A stretch of 64,000 nucleotides of DNA, taken from the NCBI GenBank assembly GCA_021780225.1, contig JAJXZF010000026.1:94112-158111 (forward strand), written 5' to 3'. The notes below the pieces were generated by a model that worked only from the letters and a program-made list of their open reading frames with translations, was not told the DNA's origin and made no database searches. Each line of letters begins with the position of its first letter. The first letter of the stretch is position 1. Shown piece after piece: positions 42,160 through 51,545 of the stretch. The DNA is from Deltaproteobacteria bacterium. Lineage in GTDB: Bacteria; Desulfobacterota; Binatia; Binatales; Binataceae. The position numbers and the translations under genes are program-made.

Positions 42160-42675
42160 TCAGTGGTGGCAGACAAAACAGTCCTGCGTGGCGCCGCGCT
42201 GCTCGTGGCAACTTACGCAGAATCCCATGTTGATTTCTTTCACCGGCACGATCCGGTCCATCGTCTCGACAGGCCCGTGACACTCCTGGCACTGCACGCC
42301 GGCCCAGATGTGGGGCTTATGCACGAAGCGAACGAAATCCGGCAGGGTATAAACCCGGTTCCATTGAATTTCGAAGGGCGGCTGATGTTCGTCCGTCCAC
42401 GGCTGGGTCACCGGCTTGATGCCGCCCAGCAGGCCGCTGCCGTGACATCCTACGCATCGTTCGACCGGCGGCACACCGGCGTTGGCCGACCGCCGCGCAT
42501 ATTCATGGCAGTACTGGCACGGGATTTTGTTGACCCCCGCATGAATGCGATGGCTGAATGGAATCGGTTGTTCGATATCGGAGCGTGGCGCCCACGGTCG
42601 CTCGGAAACCGCAACCGTGTACACGCCGACCACAAACAGGAGCACGGCGAGAGAGATCAGTATTCGATTCACCAT
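42160..42675 (-). CDS. actA: Alternative complex III subunit ActA (pentaheme cytochrome c)
   Basis: A 171-residue multiheme cytochrome c anchored by an N-terminal helix (NRILISLAVLLFVVGVYTVA). Five CxxCH motifs are seen: CQYCH, CVGCH, CQECH, CVSCH and CFVCH, matching the pentaheme ActA of alternative complex III. The His-rich segment PIPFSHRIHAGVNK near residue 40 and FVHKPHIW near residue 120 supply axial ligands. It is first in the operon, with actB starting 14 bp after its stop, and passes electrons on to the terminal oxidase side. Confidence 0.95.
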   Translation of the reverse strand: MVNRILISLAVLLFVVGVYTVAVSERPWAPRSDIEQPIPFSHRIHAGVNKIPCQYCHEYARRSANAGVPPVERCVGCHGSGLLGGIKPVTQPWTDEHQPPFEIQWNRVYTLPDFVRFVHKPHIWAGVQCQECHGPVETMDRIVPVKEINMGFCVSCHEQRGATQDCFVCHH

Positions 42676-43116
42676 TTCAATTTCGGCTCAGTCCATTGTC
42701 CCGCGGCGGCCGCACGGCGCGGCCTCGGCGACGGAACCTGCGACAGGGCGTCGGCACAAGTAACAAGCATCGCGGCGCGAGGTCAACCCGCGCGGCGAAG
42801 GCTCGTCGCTATGCACAGGGGGAGGCGTCATTGGCGGACCACAAACGAAAGAATTACTAACATCGCTCTGGCTCCGTCGCAAGCGAAATTTATGGATTTC
42901 GCGTAATTTTCCCAACCGGCAAACGATTTGAATCGCCGTGCCGCCGCAAGCGCGCTTTGACGCCGGAAAGCGGCTCTGCGGCGAAAGATCCGGCTCCTTG
43001 TGGACAATCGTAGCCAGCGCAAGGCATGTGCAAAACCGCAATCCGGCCCCCGTTTCGGCCCTTTCGGAACTATGTTAATTAATTTGCAAGTTCTCGATTG
43101 GAGCGCGCTGGACAAG
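42676..43116. other. Divergent control region between actA and dapL
   Basis: 440 bp lie between two divergent operons and should hold both promoters. I see no gene, strong hairpin or recognised operator. A plus-strand in-frame extension of dapL runs to 43000 but lacks family resemblance. AT-rich patches near 42840-42925 are the likeliest promoter area. Confidence 0.45.
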
Positions 43117-44283
43117 GTGCAAATCAAGGTAGCTTCGCGGTTGAGTCTGCTTCCCCCGTATCTGTTCGCGGAGCTTGATCGGCTCAAACGCGAAGTCGCC
43201 GCGACCGGCGTGGACGTGATCAGCCTGGGTATCGGCGATCCCGATTTGCCCACGCCGCCGCATATCGTCGCGGCTTTGCAGCGCGCCGCGGAAGCGCCCG
43301 CCAACCATCGCTATCCCGATTATCAGGGGCTGGACAGTTTTCGCGCCGCCGCCGCCGCATGGTATCGGCGCCGCTTCAATCTGGCGCTGGACCCGGCGCG
43401 CGAAGTATGCGCCCTGATCGGCTCGAAAGAGGGCATCGCCAATTTCCCGGTGGCCGTGGTCGATCCCGGCGATATCGTGTTGATTCCCGATCCCGGATAC
43501 CCGGTTTATTACTCCGGATGCGTCTTCAACGGCGGCGAGCCTTATTTCATGCCGTTGCGCAAGGAAAACGGCTTCATGCCGGACCTCGCGGCGATTCCTG
43601 CTGAGGTGGCGCGCCGGGCGAAATTGATGTGGCTGAACTACCCGAACAATCCGACGGCCGCCACGGCGACGCCTGAGTTTTTGCGTGAAGCGGTCGCTTT
43701 TTGCCTGCGCAATAACATTATCCTTGGCCACGACGCGGCTTATTCCGAAGTCGCCTATGACGGCTATCGCGCCCCGAGCATCCTCGAAATCGAAGGCGCG
43801 CGGGATTGCGCGGTCGAGTTCCATTCGCTTTCCAAAACTTTCTCGATGACCGGATGGCGGGTTGGCTTCGTGGTCGGCAATGCGACGCTGGTCGGCGCCT
43901 TGGGCGCGGTCAAAACCAACGTCGATTCGGGAGTTTTTCAGGGCGTGCAGGAGGCGGCGATCGCGGCGCTCGAGGGCGGGGACGAATATCTCCACAAATA
44001 TTGCGAAATTTACCGGGAACGGCGCGACTTGATGGTCGCGGCGCTGAGGGGGCTGGGGCTGGAATGCGACCCGCCGCGCGCGACTTTTTATCTGTGGGCG
44101 CGCGTGCCCAAAGGCTACACCTCGGTTTCTTTTACCGAGCGGGTGCTCAAGGAGACCGGAGTGGTGATCACGCCCGGCTCCGGATTCGGCAAAGGCGGCG
44201 AGGGCTATGTTCGCTTTTCGCTGACGGTGCCAAGCGAACGTCTGCAGGTGGCGGTGGCACGAATCAAGGCGTTGCGCTTGTGA
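43117..44283 (+). CDS. dapL: LL-diaminopimelate aminotransferase (DapL-type, class I/II)
   Basis: A 388-residue PLP-dependent aminotransferase most like DapL, turning tetrahydrodipicolinate directly into LL-diaminopimelate. Seen: SRLSLLPPYLFAELDRLKRE, VISLGIGDPDLPTPPHIVAA, HRYPDYQGLDSFRAAAAAWY, LNYPNNPTAATAT, DAAYSEVAYDGYRAPS, the Schiff-base Lys in HSLSKTFSMTGWRVGF and VITPGSGFGKGGEGYVRFSL. I start at the GTG 43117, since the family begins with the strand just ahead of ASRLS; an ATG at 43072 is in frame. dapB at 26675 supports this lysine route. folK follows after 9 bp. Confidence 0.87.
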   Translation: MQIKVASRLSLLPPYLFAELDRLKREVAATGVDVISLGIGDPDLPTPPHIVAALQRAAEAPANHRYPDYQGLDSFRAAAAAWYRRRFNLALDPAREVCALIGSKEGIANFPVAVVDPGDIVLIPDPGYPVYYSGCVFNGGEPYFMPLRKENGFMPDLAAIPAEVARRAKLMWLNYPNNPTAATATPEFLREAVAFCLRNNIILGHDAAYSEVAYDGYRAPSILEIEGARDCAVEFHSLSKTFSMTGWRVGFVVGNATLVGALGAVKTNVDSGVFQGVQEAAIAALEGGDEYLHKYCEIYRERRDLMVAALRGLGLECDPPRATFYLWARVPKGYTSVSFTERVLKETGVVITPGSGFGKGGEGYVRFSLTVPSERLQVAVARIKALRL

Positions 44284-44292
44284 CGGCAAGGA

Positions 44293-44850
44293 ATGCCGCA
44301 TCGGGTCTTCATCGGAATAGGCTCGAATTTAGGCGACAGGGCCGGCTATTACCGGGAGGCGATTGCGCGCATCGCACGGCTGCCCCAAACCCGAATTGTG
44401 CGTCAATCGTCAGTATATGAAACCGAACCGGTCGGAGACCTCAAAGGCGCGTTTCTGAATGGCGTGATCGAGATCGAGACCGATTTGCCGGCGGACTCGC
44501 TGATGCGGCGGATGTTGCTGATTGAGCGTCAGATGGGCCGCAAGCGTCCGGCCGGACGCAAAGCGGCCAAACGGCCGCGGCATCGCCCGCGCGTGATTGA
44601 CCTGGATTTGCTGTTTTTTGACAAGGAAATGATTGAAACGCGGAATCTGACGACGCCCCATCCGCGGCTGCACGAGCGCCGCTTCGTGCTCGCGCCGATG
44701 ACGGAGCTGGCGCCGGCGCTGATTCATCCCAAACTCAACGTCTCAATTTCCGATCTGCTGGCCGGCCTGAAATCGCCACAGCGGGTCACACTGGCGCGCG
44801 CCGACCTGCTTCGGCCGCGGCCGCGCAAGCGGGAGGTTGCTTCGCGATGA
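44293..44850 (+). CDS. folK: 6-hydroxymethyl-dihydropterin pyrophosphokinase (FolK)
   Basis: A 185-residue folate-pathway kinase transferring pyrophosphate from ATP to hydroxymethyl-dihydropterin. Seen: [40 protein letters not shown], and the signature [16 protein letters not shown] with the metal-binding Asp pair. A basic insert of about eight residues ([13 protein letters not shown]) precedes that signature and lengthens the usual loop. [20 protein letters not shown] closes the fold. The ATG 44293 follows the dapL stop by 9 bp, and its TGA overlaps the next gene's ATG. Confidence 0.92.
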   Translation: MPHRVFIGIGSNLGDRAGYYREAIARIARLPQTRIVRQSSVYETEPVGDLKGAFLNGVIEIETDLPADSLMRRMLLIERQMGRKRPAGRKAAKRPRHRPRVIDLDLLFFDKEMIETRNLTTPHPRLHERRFVLAPMTELAPALIHPKLNVSISDLLAGLKSPQRVTLARADLLRPRPRKREVASR

Positions 44851-45497
44851 AGTTCTTCGTCGATACGGCGGATACGGCGGAAATCCGTGAAATCGCCAAT
44901 CTCGGACTGGCCGACGGCGTCACCACCAATCCGAGCCTGATCGCCAAAAGCGGCCGCCCTTACGGGGAAGTGCTGCGCGAAATCTGCGATATCGTGGACG
45001 GCCCGATCAGCGCCGAAGTGGTCGCGACCGAAGCGCCCGCGATGCTCGAAGAGGGCGAAAAACTCGCGAAAATCCATCGCAATATCGTCGTCAAATGCCC
45101 GTTGACGCTGGAAGGCCTCAAGGCCACGCGGGCGCTCTCAAATCGCGGCATCCGCGTCAACGTGACGCTGATTTTCAGCCCGTTGCAGGCGCTGGCGGCG
45201 GCCAAATGCGGCGCCTCGTTCCTGTCGCCGTTCGTCGGCCGGCTCGACGACATCGGCCATGAAGGGATGCTGCTGATCGATCAGATCGTGCACATCATGG
45301 ACAACTACGACTATCCGGCGGAGGTGCTGGTCGCCTCGATTCGGTCGCCGCTTCATCTGCTGCGCGCGGCGGAAGCAGGCGCCGATATCGCGACTCTGCC
45401 GCCCGACGTGATCAAGCAGATTTTGCGGCATCCGCTGACCGACGCCGGCCTGGAAAAATTCCTTTCGGACTGGCGCCAAACCAAACAGAAAATCTAG
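44847..45497 (+). CDS. fsa: Transaldolase / fructose-6-phosphate aldolase (TalC-like)
   Basis: A 216-residue TIM-barrel aldolase of the small transaldolase/FSA family, acting on sugar phosphates in the cytoplasm. Seen: [32 protein letters not shown], the Schiff-base Lys in [50 protein letters not shown] and [20 protein letters not shown]. Whether it is a transaldolase or a fructose-6-phosphate aldolase cannot be told from sequence by eye. The ATG overlaps folK as ATGA. Confidence 0.9.
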   Translation: MKFFVDTADTAEIREIANLGLADGVTTNPSLIAKSGRPYGEVLREICDIVDGPISAEVVATEAPAMLEEGEKLAKIHRNIVVKCPLTLEGLKATRALSNRGIRVNVTLIFSPLQALAAAKCGASFLSPFVGRLDDIGHEGMLLIDQIVHIMDNYDYPAEVLVASIRSPLHLLRAAEAGADIATLPPDVIKQILRHPLTDAGLEKFLSDWRQTKQKI

Positions 45498-45553
45498 CGG
45501 CCGCGGCCGACTCATTGGAACGATTTTCCCGTGTCGATGCGGCATAATTCCAA

Positions 45554-46567
45554 TTGACGGTGGAACAGTTCCAGACATATTCATGCGACCGCGCGACGCT
45601 GACGCTGGCCGACTGTCTCGATTGGCTGGCCGAACGCGATCCGGCAAGCGCGCAGGCCGTGGTCACCGATCCGCCCTACGGTCTGGTCGAGTACAGCACA
45701 CGGGAACAGGCGAAGCTCCGGGCGGGACGCGGCGGCGTATGGCGGATTCCGCCCTCCTTCGACGGCCACAAGCGCTCGCCATTGCCGCGCTTCACCACGC
45801 TGACAGAGAGTGATTTGCGGCAACTGGAAAACTTTTTTGGGCGATGGGCGTCAAGCCTGATGCGCGTGCTGGTGCCGGGCGCGCATATTGTCGTCGCGAG
45901 CAATCCGCTCGTATCGCACATTCTCGCGCGGCCGCTGGCCGCGGCCGGCTTCGAGCGGCGCGGCGAAATTATCCGGCTGGTGACGACGCTGCGCGGCGGC
46001 GATCGGCCGAAGAACGCGCATCAAGAGTTCTGCGACGTGACTGTAATGCCGCGGTCGATGTTCGAGCCGTGGCTGCTGTTCCGCAAACCGCTCGAAGGCC
46101 GGGTTCAGGACAACCTGCGCAAATGGCGGACGGGGGCGCTTCGTCGTATTTCACGGCATCAGCCGTTCGGCGACGTTATCGCGTCACATCCAACACGCCC
46201 GGCTGAACGCGCCCTGGCGCCGCATCCGAGCCTCAAACCTCAATCTTTCATGCGCCAGATTGTGCGCGCCGTGCTGCCTTTTGGCGAAGGCATTGTGCTG
46301 GATCCGTTCGCGGGCGCCGGCTCGACGCTGGCGGCGGCCAACGCACTCGGCTATGAGAGCGTCGGGATCGAGCACGATCCGCACTATTTCGAGATCGCCC
46401 GCACGGCTATTCCAGCGCTGTCGCGCCTGGCGATCCCCGGTACACCCATTGCCGACGAAGCATCTTTATTCCTTCGCGATGGAGAGTCGCTGTGCGGGTC
46501 CCCAATTCGCCGCGAGGATTCTTCCGAAAGTCAGTTGTTCGCACTTGCGCCAAATAGACCGCGCTGA
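45554..46567 (+). CDS. Site-specific DNA methyltransferase (beta-class order)
   Basis: A 337-residue DNA methyltransferase. Seen: the catalytic motif IV VVTDPPYGLVEYS near residue 38, the target-recognition middle part, HPSLKPQSFMRQIVRAVLPF, and the cofactor motif I VLDPFAGAGSTLAAANALGY near residue 260, with IV ahead of I as in the beta class that makes N6-methyladenine or N4-methylcytosine. The start is a TTG (45554); a GTG at 45560 is an alternative. Its last 161 bp overlap the convergent restriction enzyme gene, and the residues after about 300 are probably unconserved. Recognition sequence unknown. Confidence 0.88.
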   Translation: MTVEQFQTYSCDRATLTLADCLDWLAERDPASAQAVVTDPPYGLVEYSTREQAKLRAGRGGVWRIPPSFDGHKRSPLPRFTTLTESDLRQLENFFGRWASSLMRVLVPGAHIVVASNPLVSHILARPLAAAGFERRGEIIRLVTTLRGGDRPKNAHQEFCDVTVMPRSMFEPWLLFRKPLEGRVQDNLRKWRTGALRRISRHQPFGDVIASHPTRPAERALAPHPSLKPQSFMRQIVRAVLPFGEGIVLDPFAGAGSTLAAANALGYESVGIEHDPHYFEIARTAIPALSRLAIPGTPIADEASLFLRDGESLCGSPIRREDSSESQLFALAPNRPR

Positions 46568-47072
46568 AGTTTAACGGCCGCCTGACCGTGGCAGGTTCGG
46601 TTGCGCTATCGATCTCGTAAACGAATACGCAGAGCCATTGGTCGCGGGCGCCGTGCATATCGACCGCCGCGTTTGAGTTCTTCGTCGTTTTGATTTCGAT
46701 TCCGTGCTCGCCAGCCTTCACCGCATCGCCGGAATAGCGTCCCCGAACAATCAAATCCGGATGTCCGTTCGGCCATCGGTTCTCCGTCAAAGCGCGCGAA
46801 TGTCGCGCGAGACTCGCACTGAGAAAGTCCGAAAGCAGACCTGAAAGCGTGGCCTTGCGCTTTTCGAGAATGTCCTCGATACGGCCAAGACCTTTTTCCA
46901 GCAGCGTCTGATTCACGTCGTGAAAGAAATCATAAACATCCTGCATCGCGAGCTCGAAATCCTCGCGCCGCAACTCGAACGGAAGTTGCAAGTCTGCGTT
47001 GAAGACGCCGTTCGCTCGATTGCGCTTAACCAGCACTGGGCGATTTTTATCTATAAATGATGAATCGCTCAA
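46407..47072 (-). CDS. Type II restriction endonuclease (PD-(D/E)xK) partner of the methyltransferase
   Basis: A 221-residue protein that looks like a type II restriction enzyme. Seen: HPDLIVRGRYSGDAV followed by GEHGIEIKTTK, which has the D...ExK spacing of the PD-(D/E)xK nuclease core, preceded by a helical segment (LLEKGLGRIEDILEKRKATL) and followed by a conserved-looking WLCVFVYEID strand and RTATLHREGIKMLRRQW. The nearest methyltransferase is encoded tail-to-tail and overlaps it by 161 bp, the usual pairing for such systems. The start is uncertain (TTG at 47070-47072). It lies 43 bp after treZ on the same strand, so read-through is possible. Specificity unknown. Confidence 0.72.
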   Translation of the reverse strand: MSDSSFIDKNRPVLVKRNRANGVFNADLQLPFELRREDFELAMQDVYDFFHDVNQTLLEKGLGRIEDILEKRKATLSGLLSDFLSASLARHSRALTENRWPNGHPDLIVRGRYSGDAVKAGEHGIEIKTTKNSNAAVDMHGARDQWLCVFVYEIDSATEPATVRRPLNFSAVYLAQVRTTDFRKNPRGELGTRTATLHREGIKMLRRQWVYRGSPGATALE

Positions 47073-47115
47073 TCGGGCTTAAAATTGAAAACGGCGAATA
47101 TGTATAGGACGCGGT

Positions 47116-48846
47116 TTACTCGCGCGTGAGGATGGCGGCCGAGTCGGGGGAGAGCGAAATCGACGGGCCGGACGCGGCGAGGCCGAATTCCGAAGCGAGA
47201 ATCACGCGGCTGGAAAATGGCAGCGGAACGGACTGCGGCGCAGGCGCGAGATTGCAGGCGATCGCGATCGGACCGCGCGTAACGACCATCCATCGCGCCG
47301 TTTCGTCGAAGCGGACGTCAACCTGATCGAGACGGCCGTTGCGCAATTCGGGCGTCGCCGCGCGCAGTCTAATCAGCGCCCGATACCATTCGAGCATCCC
47401 GCGATGCGGTTCGCGCTCAAGCTCGCTCCAATCGAGCTTTGAGCGGATGAAAGTCGCTTCGGCCTCCGGGTCGGGAACCTCTTCCGGCTGCCAGCCGAAC
47501 GCGGCGAACTCGCGCCGCCGCCCTTCGCTGACCGCGCGCGCCAATTCCGGCTCGGGATGGCCGGCGAAATACTGAAACGGACTCGACGCGGCCCATTCCT
47601 CGCCCATGAAGAGCATCGGGATGAACGGCGCGGTCAGCGCCAGCGCCGCGCCGATTTTCGCCCGGCCGAGGCTCATCAGATGAGACGCGCGATCGCCGCG
47701 CGCCCGATTCCCGACCTGATCGTGCGTCTGCAGGTAGCCGAAAAACTTCGCGCCGTTTAGTCCGGACGGCGGACGGCCGTGGCGGCGGCCGCGATGGCGC
47801 GAGTGGCGCCCGTCATAGACCCACGCCGAACGCAGCGCCTTGGCCAAGCCGGCCAACGTCCCGAAATCTTCGTAATAGCCTGCGCGCTCGCCGGTCAGTA
47901 CGGCGTGAAGCGCGTGATGGAAATCGTCGGACCACTGCGCGTCGATTCCGTAGCCGCCGATCGCGACTGGCCGAACGATGCGCGGATCGTTCAGGTCGCT
48001 CTCGGCGATCAACGCCAGCCGCCGGCCGATGGAATTTTCGAGCGCGGCGACCTCGGTCGCGAGCTGTTCGAGAAAATGAATCGCGGAGGCGTCGAGGATC
48101 GCATGGACGGCGTCGATCCTGAGTCCGTCGGCGTGATAATCGCGGAGCCACGCAAGCGCGTTGTCGCAAAAGAAGCGGCGCACCTCGTCGCTGCCGCGCC
48201 CGTCGAAATTGATCGCGTCGCCCCACGGCGTCGCGTAGCGCTTCGTCAGATAGGGACCGAAGCGCGGGAGATAATTCCCGCTCGGGCCGAGATGGTTGTA
48301 AACGACGTCGATCAGCACGGCGAGGCCGCGCGCGTGGCAGGCGTCGATCAATGATTTGAGTCCGTCGGGACCGCCGTAGGCGTGATGCGGCGCGAAGAGA
48401 TCGACGCCGTCGTAGCCCCATCCGCGATCGCCCGAGAATTCCACCACCGGCATCAGCTCGACATGCGTGACGCCAAGCGCGGCCAGATGGTCGAGGCGTT
48501 CGATCGCGGCGGCGAAAGTTCCCGCCGGCGTGAAGGTTCCGACGTGCAGCTCATAGACGATCGCGTCTTCGAGCGGCGGCGCGTTCCAGCCCGCGTCGGT
48601 CCAGCGAAAGGCCGAGTGATCGACAATCCGTGACGGCCCGTGGACGCCATACGGCTGGCACGCGGATCGAGGATCGGGTAGCGGCGGATCGGCGCGGTCG
48701 ATAATGAAGGCGTAATCGGCGCCCGGAACCGCCAACCGCGTGTCGATCGACCACCATCCGCCGTCGGCGTGCGTCATCGCGAGCCGTTCGCCAGCGATCG
48801 CGAGCTCCAGCGTCGCGGCGTTCGGAGCCCAAACGCGAATCTCCAT
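47116..48846 (-). CDS. treZ: Malto-oligosyltrehalose trehalohydrolase (TreZ)
   Basis: A 576-residue GH13 enzyme releasing trehalose from maltooligosyltrehalose made by TreY. Seen: an N-terminal CBM48-like start ([19 protein letters not shown]), [20 protein letters not shown]-like [20 protein letters not shown], the nucleophile region [33 protein letters not shown] with the acid, and [20 protein letters not shown]. I chose the ATG at 48846; a TTG lies one codon upstream. It is the last sugar gene of the operon and follows treY with 28 bp between. Confidence 0.95.
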   Translation of the reverse strand: [576 protein letters not shown]

Positions 48847-48874
48847 CAAGCCGGCCTGCCGCTTAAGCGAGATT

Positions 48875-51529
48875 TCATGCGGCGCGCGCTTCGCGTTCGA
48901 GCAACGCGACCGGAAACCGCGCGAGCAGCGTCGCGACCGGCGTCGCGCCGCCGCGATGCGTAACGCCGGTCAATACGTCGCGCCAGCGCCCGTCGGGAAG
49001 GTCGATTTCGGCGCCGTCCCACCGATCGGCCAGCTTGAGCGGCCAACGCGGCGCCAGCGTGATCGCCGCGCCGCCGCGCATGAAGGCGATCGCATGGGCC
49101 GCGCGTTCGCCGCGCGCCAAAAGCGGCTGATATGCGGCGGACGCGCCGTATAATTCCGGCCGGCTGAGCCTGAATTCCAAAGCTTTGCGGATCAACCAGA
49201 TTTTCGGCAGGCCTTCGTCGACGCGGGCGAGAGCTTCCGCAGCGTTCGCGCGGCGCGCCGCCTCGAGCATCCGCCGGCGCGCGGCGTAATCGACGGGCCG
49301 CCGGTTGTCCGGATCGACCAGCGTCAAATTCCACAGCTCGCAACCTTGATAGAAATCCGGCACGCCGGGCGCGGTGAGCTTGATCAGCGTCTGCGCGAGG
49401 GAATTGATTCGCCCGGGCCAAATCAACGGCGCGACGAAACGTTCCAGGTCCGCGACAAACTCGGCGTTGCCGTAGGCCCCTTCGATAAAGCCGTCGAGCG
49501 AGCGTTCGTACTCGGGATTGGCATGGTGCCAGGCGGTCTGGACTTTGGCTTCGCGCGCCGCTTTCAGCATGTATTCGCGGGCGCGCTCGAACCCCAACGG
49601 CCAGGCGCCGACCAGCGTCTGGTAAAAGAGATATTCCGCATTGGCGTCGGCAAGACCGCCGCGCCACCACGGACGGTTCATCTCGGCCCATCCGCGCACG
49701 GCCGCCGACCACTGCGCCGGAATTTCGGCGAGCAGCCAGAGACGGGCGCGCACGTCTTCGGAACGTTTGGCGTCGTGCGTCGAGGTCGCAAGCATCGCCA
49801 ACGGACAGCGTTCCTGCGCTTCGGCCATCCGGCGATGGAATTCTTCCAGCGAGATCGCGAACCGGCCGGGGTCGCCGCCGACTTCGTTGAGCGCGACCAT
49901 CCGGTTGTACCGGTAAAACGCCGTGTCCTCGATCGACTTCGCCATCACCGGGCCGGTGAACTGCTGCACGCGCATCGCCAGTTCGGATTCAAGCGCGCCG
50001 TTGACGCGGAGCATAAGAATGTCGCCCAAAAATTCGAACAAGCGGCGATCGATATCGGGCCGGTCGAGCTTTGCGGCCTCGACCGCCGCGGTGATGCGCG
50101 CATAATCGTCGGGATGAACCGGCGCGCCGGCCCGGACGTAAGTGCGATAGACGCCCAGGCGCGCGACCGTCGCGCAGAGCGCCTCGTGAACGTCGTGGCG
50201 GGTGTAGTCGCGGCGGCGCGGATGGCTCTCGCAGACTTCCAGGAACAGGGCGGTGAGCCGGTTCAGATCGCTGCCCAGCACCTCCCGCATCACACGGTCT
50301 TTCTGCTCCAGCGCCATCCGGTTGAAATCGGCGCGCTCGCCGAGCAGATCGTTGTAGAGCCGGGTCAGCGGACTTTCGCCGGCCGGGTCGATCATCGTTC
50401 CGCCCAGCAGATTCATGAAATCGTAGCCGGTGGTTCCATCGATGGGCCAGGTTTCGCGCAGCCGTTCGCCGGGCTCGAGAATCTTCTCGACGATGAGCCA
50501 GGCGCCGGCGCGCGCCCGGCGCATCCGCACCAGATAATCCTCCGGGTCGCGCAGGCCGTCGATATGATCGATGCGCACGCCGTCGATCACGCCGCCCGCG
50601 AGCCATCGCAGCACGAGCGCGTGCGTATCCGTGAAGACCCGCTCGTCCTCCATGCGCAGGCCGACGAGAGTATTGATGTCGAAAAAGCGGCGGTAGCCGA
50701 GATCGCGCGACGCCGCGCGCCAGTAGGCCAATCGATAATTCTGCCGTTCGAGCAGCGCGTGCAGGGCGGCGGAATTTTGATTTACGCCGGCGATCGCCTG
50801 ATCGATCGCGGGCGCCACGTTTTCCGCTTCGCGAATCAGCCGGGCAAGCTGCGCGCGCAGCACGTCTTTGTCGCGATGGCGCCGCCGGGTGCTTTCAAAA
50901 TCGGTGGCGGTCGGCAGCGGCAACCGGCCGAACGAGTCGGCGAGAAACGCCAGTTCGTCCGAGCCGCAGCGCGCCGCGGCGGCGGCCAGAATCGTATCGA
51001 GCGAGCGCGGCGCGACCGGAAAGCGATGCTCGAAATATTTTACGACGAGCTCCGCTTCGTTGCGCTCCACCTGAATCGCGCCGGAGTCGAGCACTTCGCC
51101 GTACTGGTCGCCAAGCACCGGCAACAGCACGGCGTTGCGCAGGCGCATCTCGGGCGTGTCCCAGTCGACGTCGAAATAGGCGGCGTAATTGCTGGCCGGC
51201 CCGTTTTCCAAAACGTCCCACCACCACGGATTGTAGGGACTGACTATGGCCATGTGATTGGGAACGATGTCGAGCACCTGGCCCAGCCGGCGCGCGCGCA
51301 GCGCCGCGCACATCCGCGCATACCCCTCGGCGCCGCCCAGCTCGGAATTGACGCGGCTGTGATCGACCACGTCGTAACCGTGGGCGCTGCCGGGCGAGGC
51401 CTGCAGCAAAGGCGAACAATAAGCGTGGCTGATTCCCAGCTCGGCCAGATAGCCGGCGAGCCGCGCGGCGTCGTCGAAAGCGAAGCCCTGATGGAACTGC
51501 AGGCGATAGGTGGCGCGCGGTTCTACCAT
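48875..51529 (-). CDS. treY: Malto-oligosyltrehalose synthase (TreY)
   Basis: An 884-residue GH13 enzyme turning the reducing end of maltodextrins into a terminal trehalose unit. Seen: MVEPRATYRLQFHQGFAFDD, HAYCSPLLQASPGSAHGYDV, VLDIVPNHMAIVSPYNPWWW, the nucleophile block VIDGVRIDHIDGLRDPEDYL, WLIVEKILEPGERLRETWPI with the acid, DGTTGYDFMNLLGGTMIDPA and LATSTHDAKRSEDVRARL. All are TreY hallmarks. It lies 16 bp after glgB. With TreZ it converts glycogen-type glucan to trehalose. Confidence 0.96.
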   Translation of the reverse strand: MVEPRATYRLQFHQGFAFDDAARLAGYLAELGISHAYCSPLLQASPGSAHGYDVVDHSRVNSELGGAEGYARMCAALRARRLGQVLDIVPNHMAIVSPYNPWWWDVLENGPASNYAAYFDVDWDTPEMRLRNAVLLPVLGDQYGEVLDSGAIQVERNEAELVVKYFEHRFPVAPRSLDTILAAAAARCGSDELAFLADSFGRLPLPTATDFESTRRRHRDKDVLRAQLARLIREAENVAPAIDQAIAGVNQNSAALHALLERQNYRLAYWRAASRDLGYRRFFDINTLVGLRMEDERVFTDTHALVLRWLAGGVIDGVRIDHIDGLRDPEDYLVRMRRARAGAWLIVEKILEPGERLRETWPIDGTTGYDFMNLLGGTMIDPAGESPLTRLYNDLLGERADFNRMALEQKDRVMREVLGSDLNRLTALFLEVCESHPRRRDYTRHDVHEALCATVARLGVYRTYVRAGAPVHPDDYARITAAVEAAKLDRPDIDRRLFEFLGDILMLRVNGALESELAMRVQQFTGPVMAKSIEDTAFYRYNRMVALNEVGGDPGRFAISLEEFHRRMAEAQERCPLAMLATSTHDAKRSEDVRARLWLLAEIPAQWSAAVRGWAEMNRPWWRGGLADANAEYLFYQTLVGAWPLGFERAREYMLKAAREAKVQTAWHHANPEYERSLDGFIEGAYGNAEFVADLERFVAPLIWPGRINSLAQTLIKLTAPGVPDFYQGCELWNLTLVDPDNRRPVDYAARRRMLEAARRANAAEALARVDEGLPKIWLIRKALEFRLSRPELYGASAAYQPLLARGERAAHAIAFMRGGAAITLAPRWPLKLADRWDGAEIDLPDGRWRDVLTGVTHRGGATPVATLLARFPVALLEREARAA

Positions 51530-51545
51530 CCGGCATCCGAACGCG

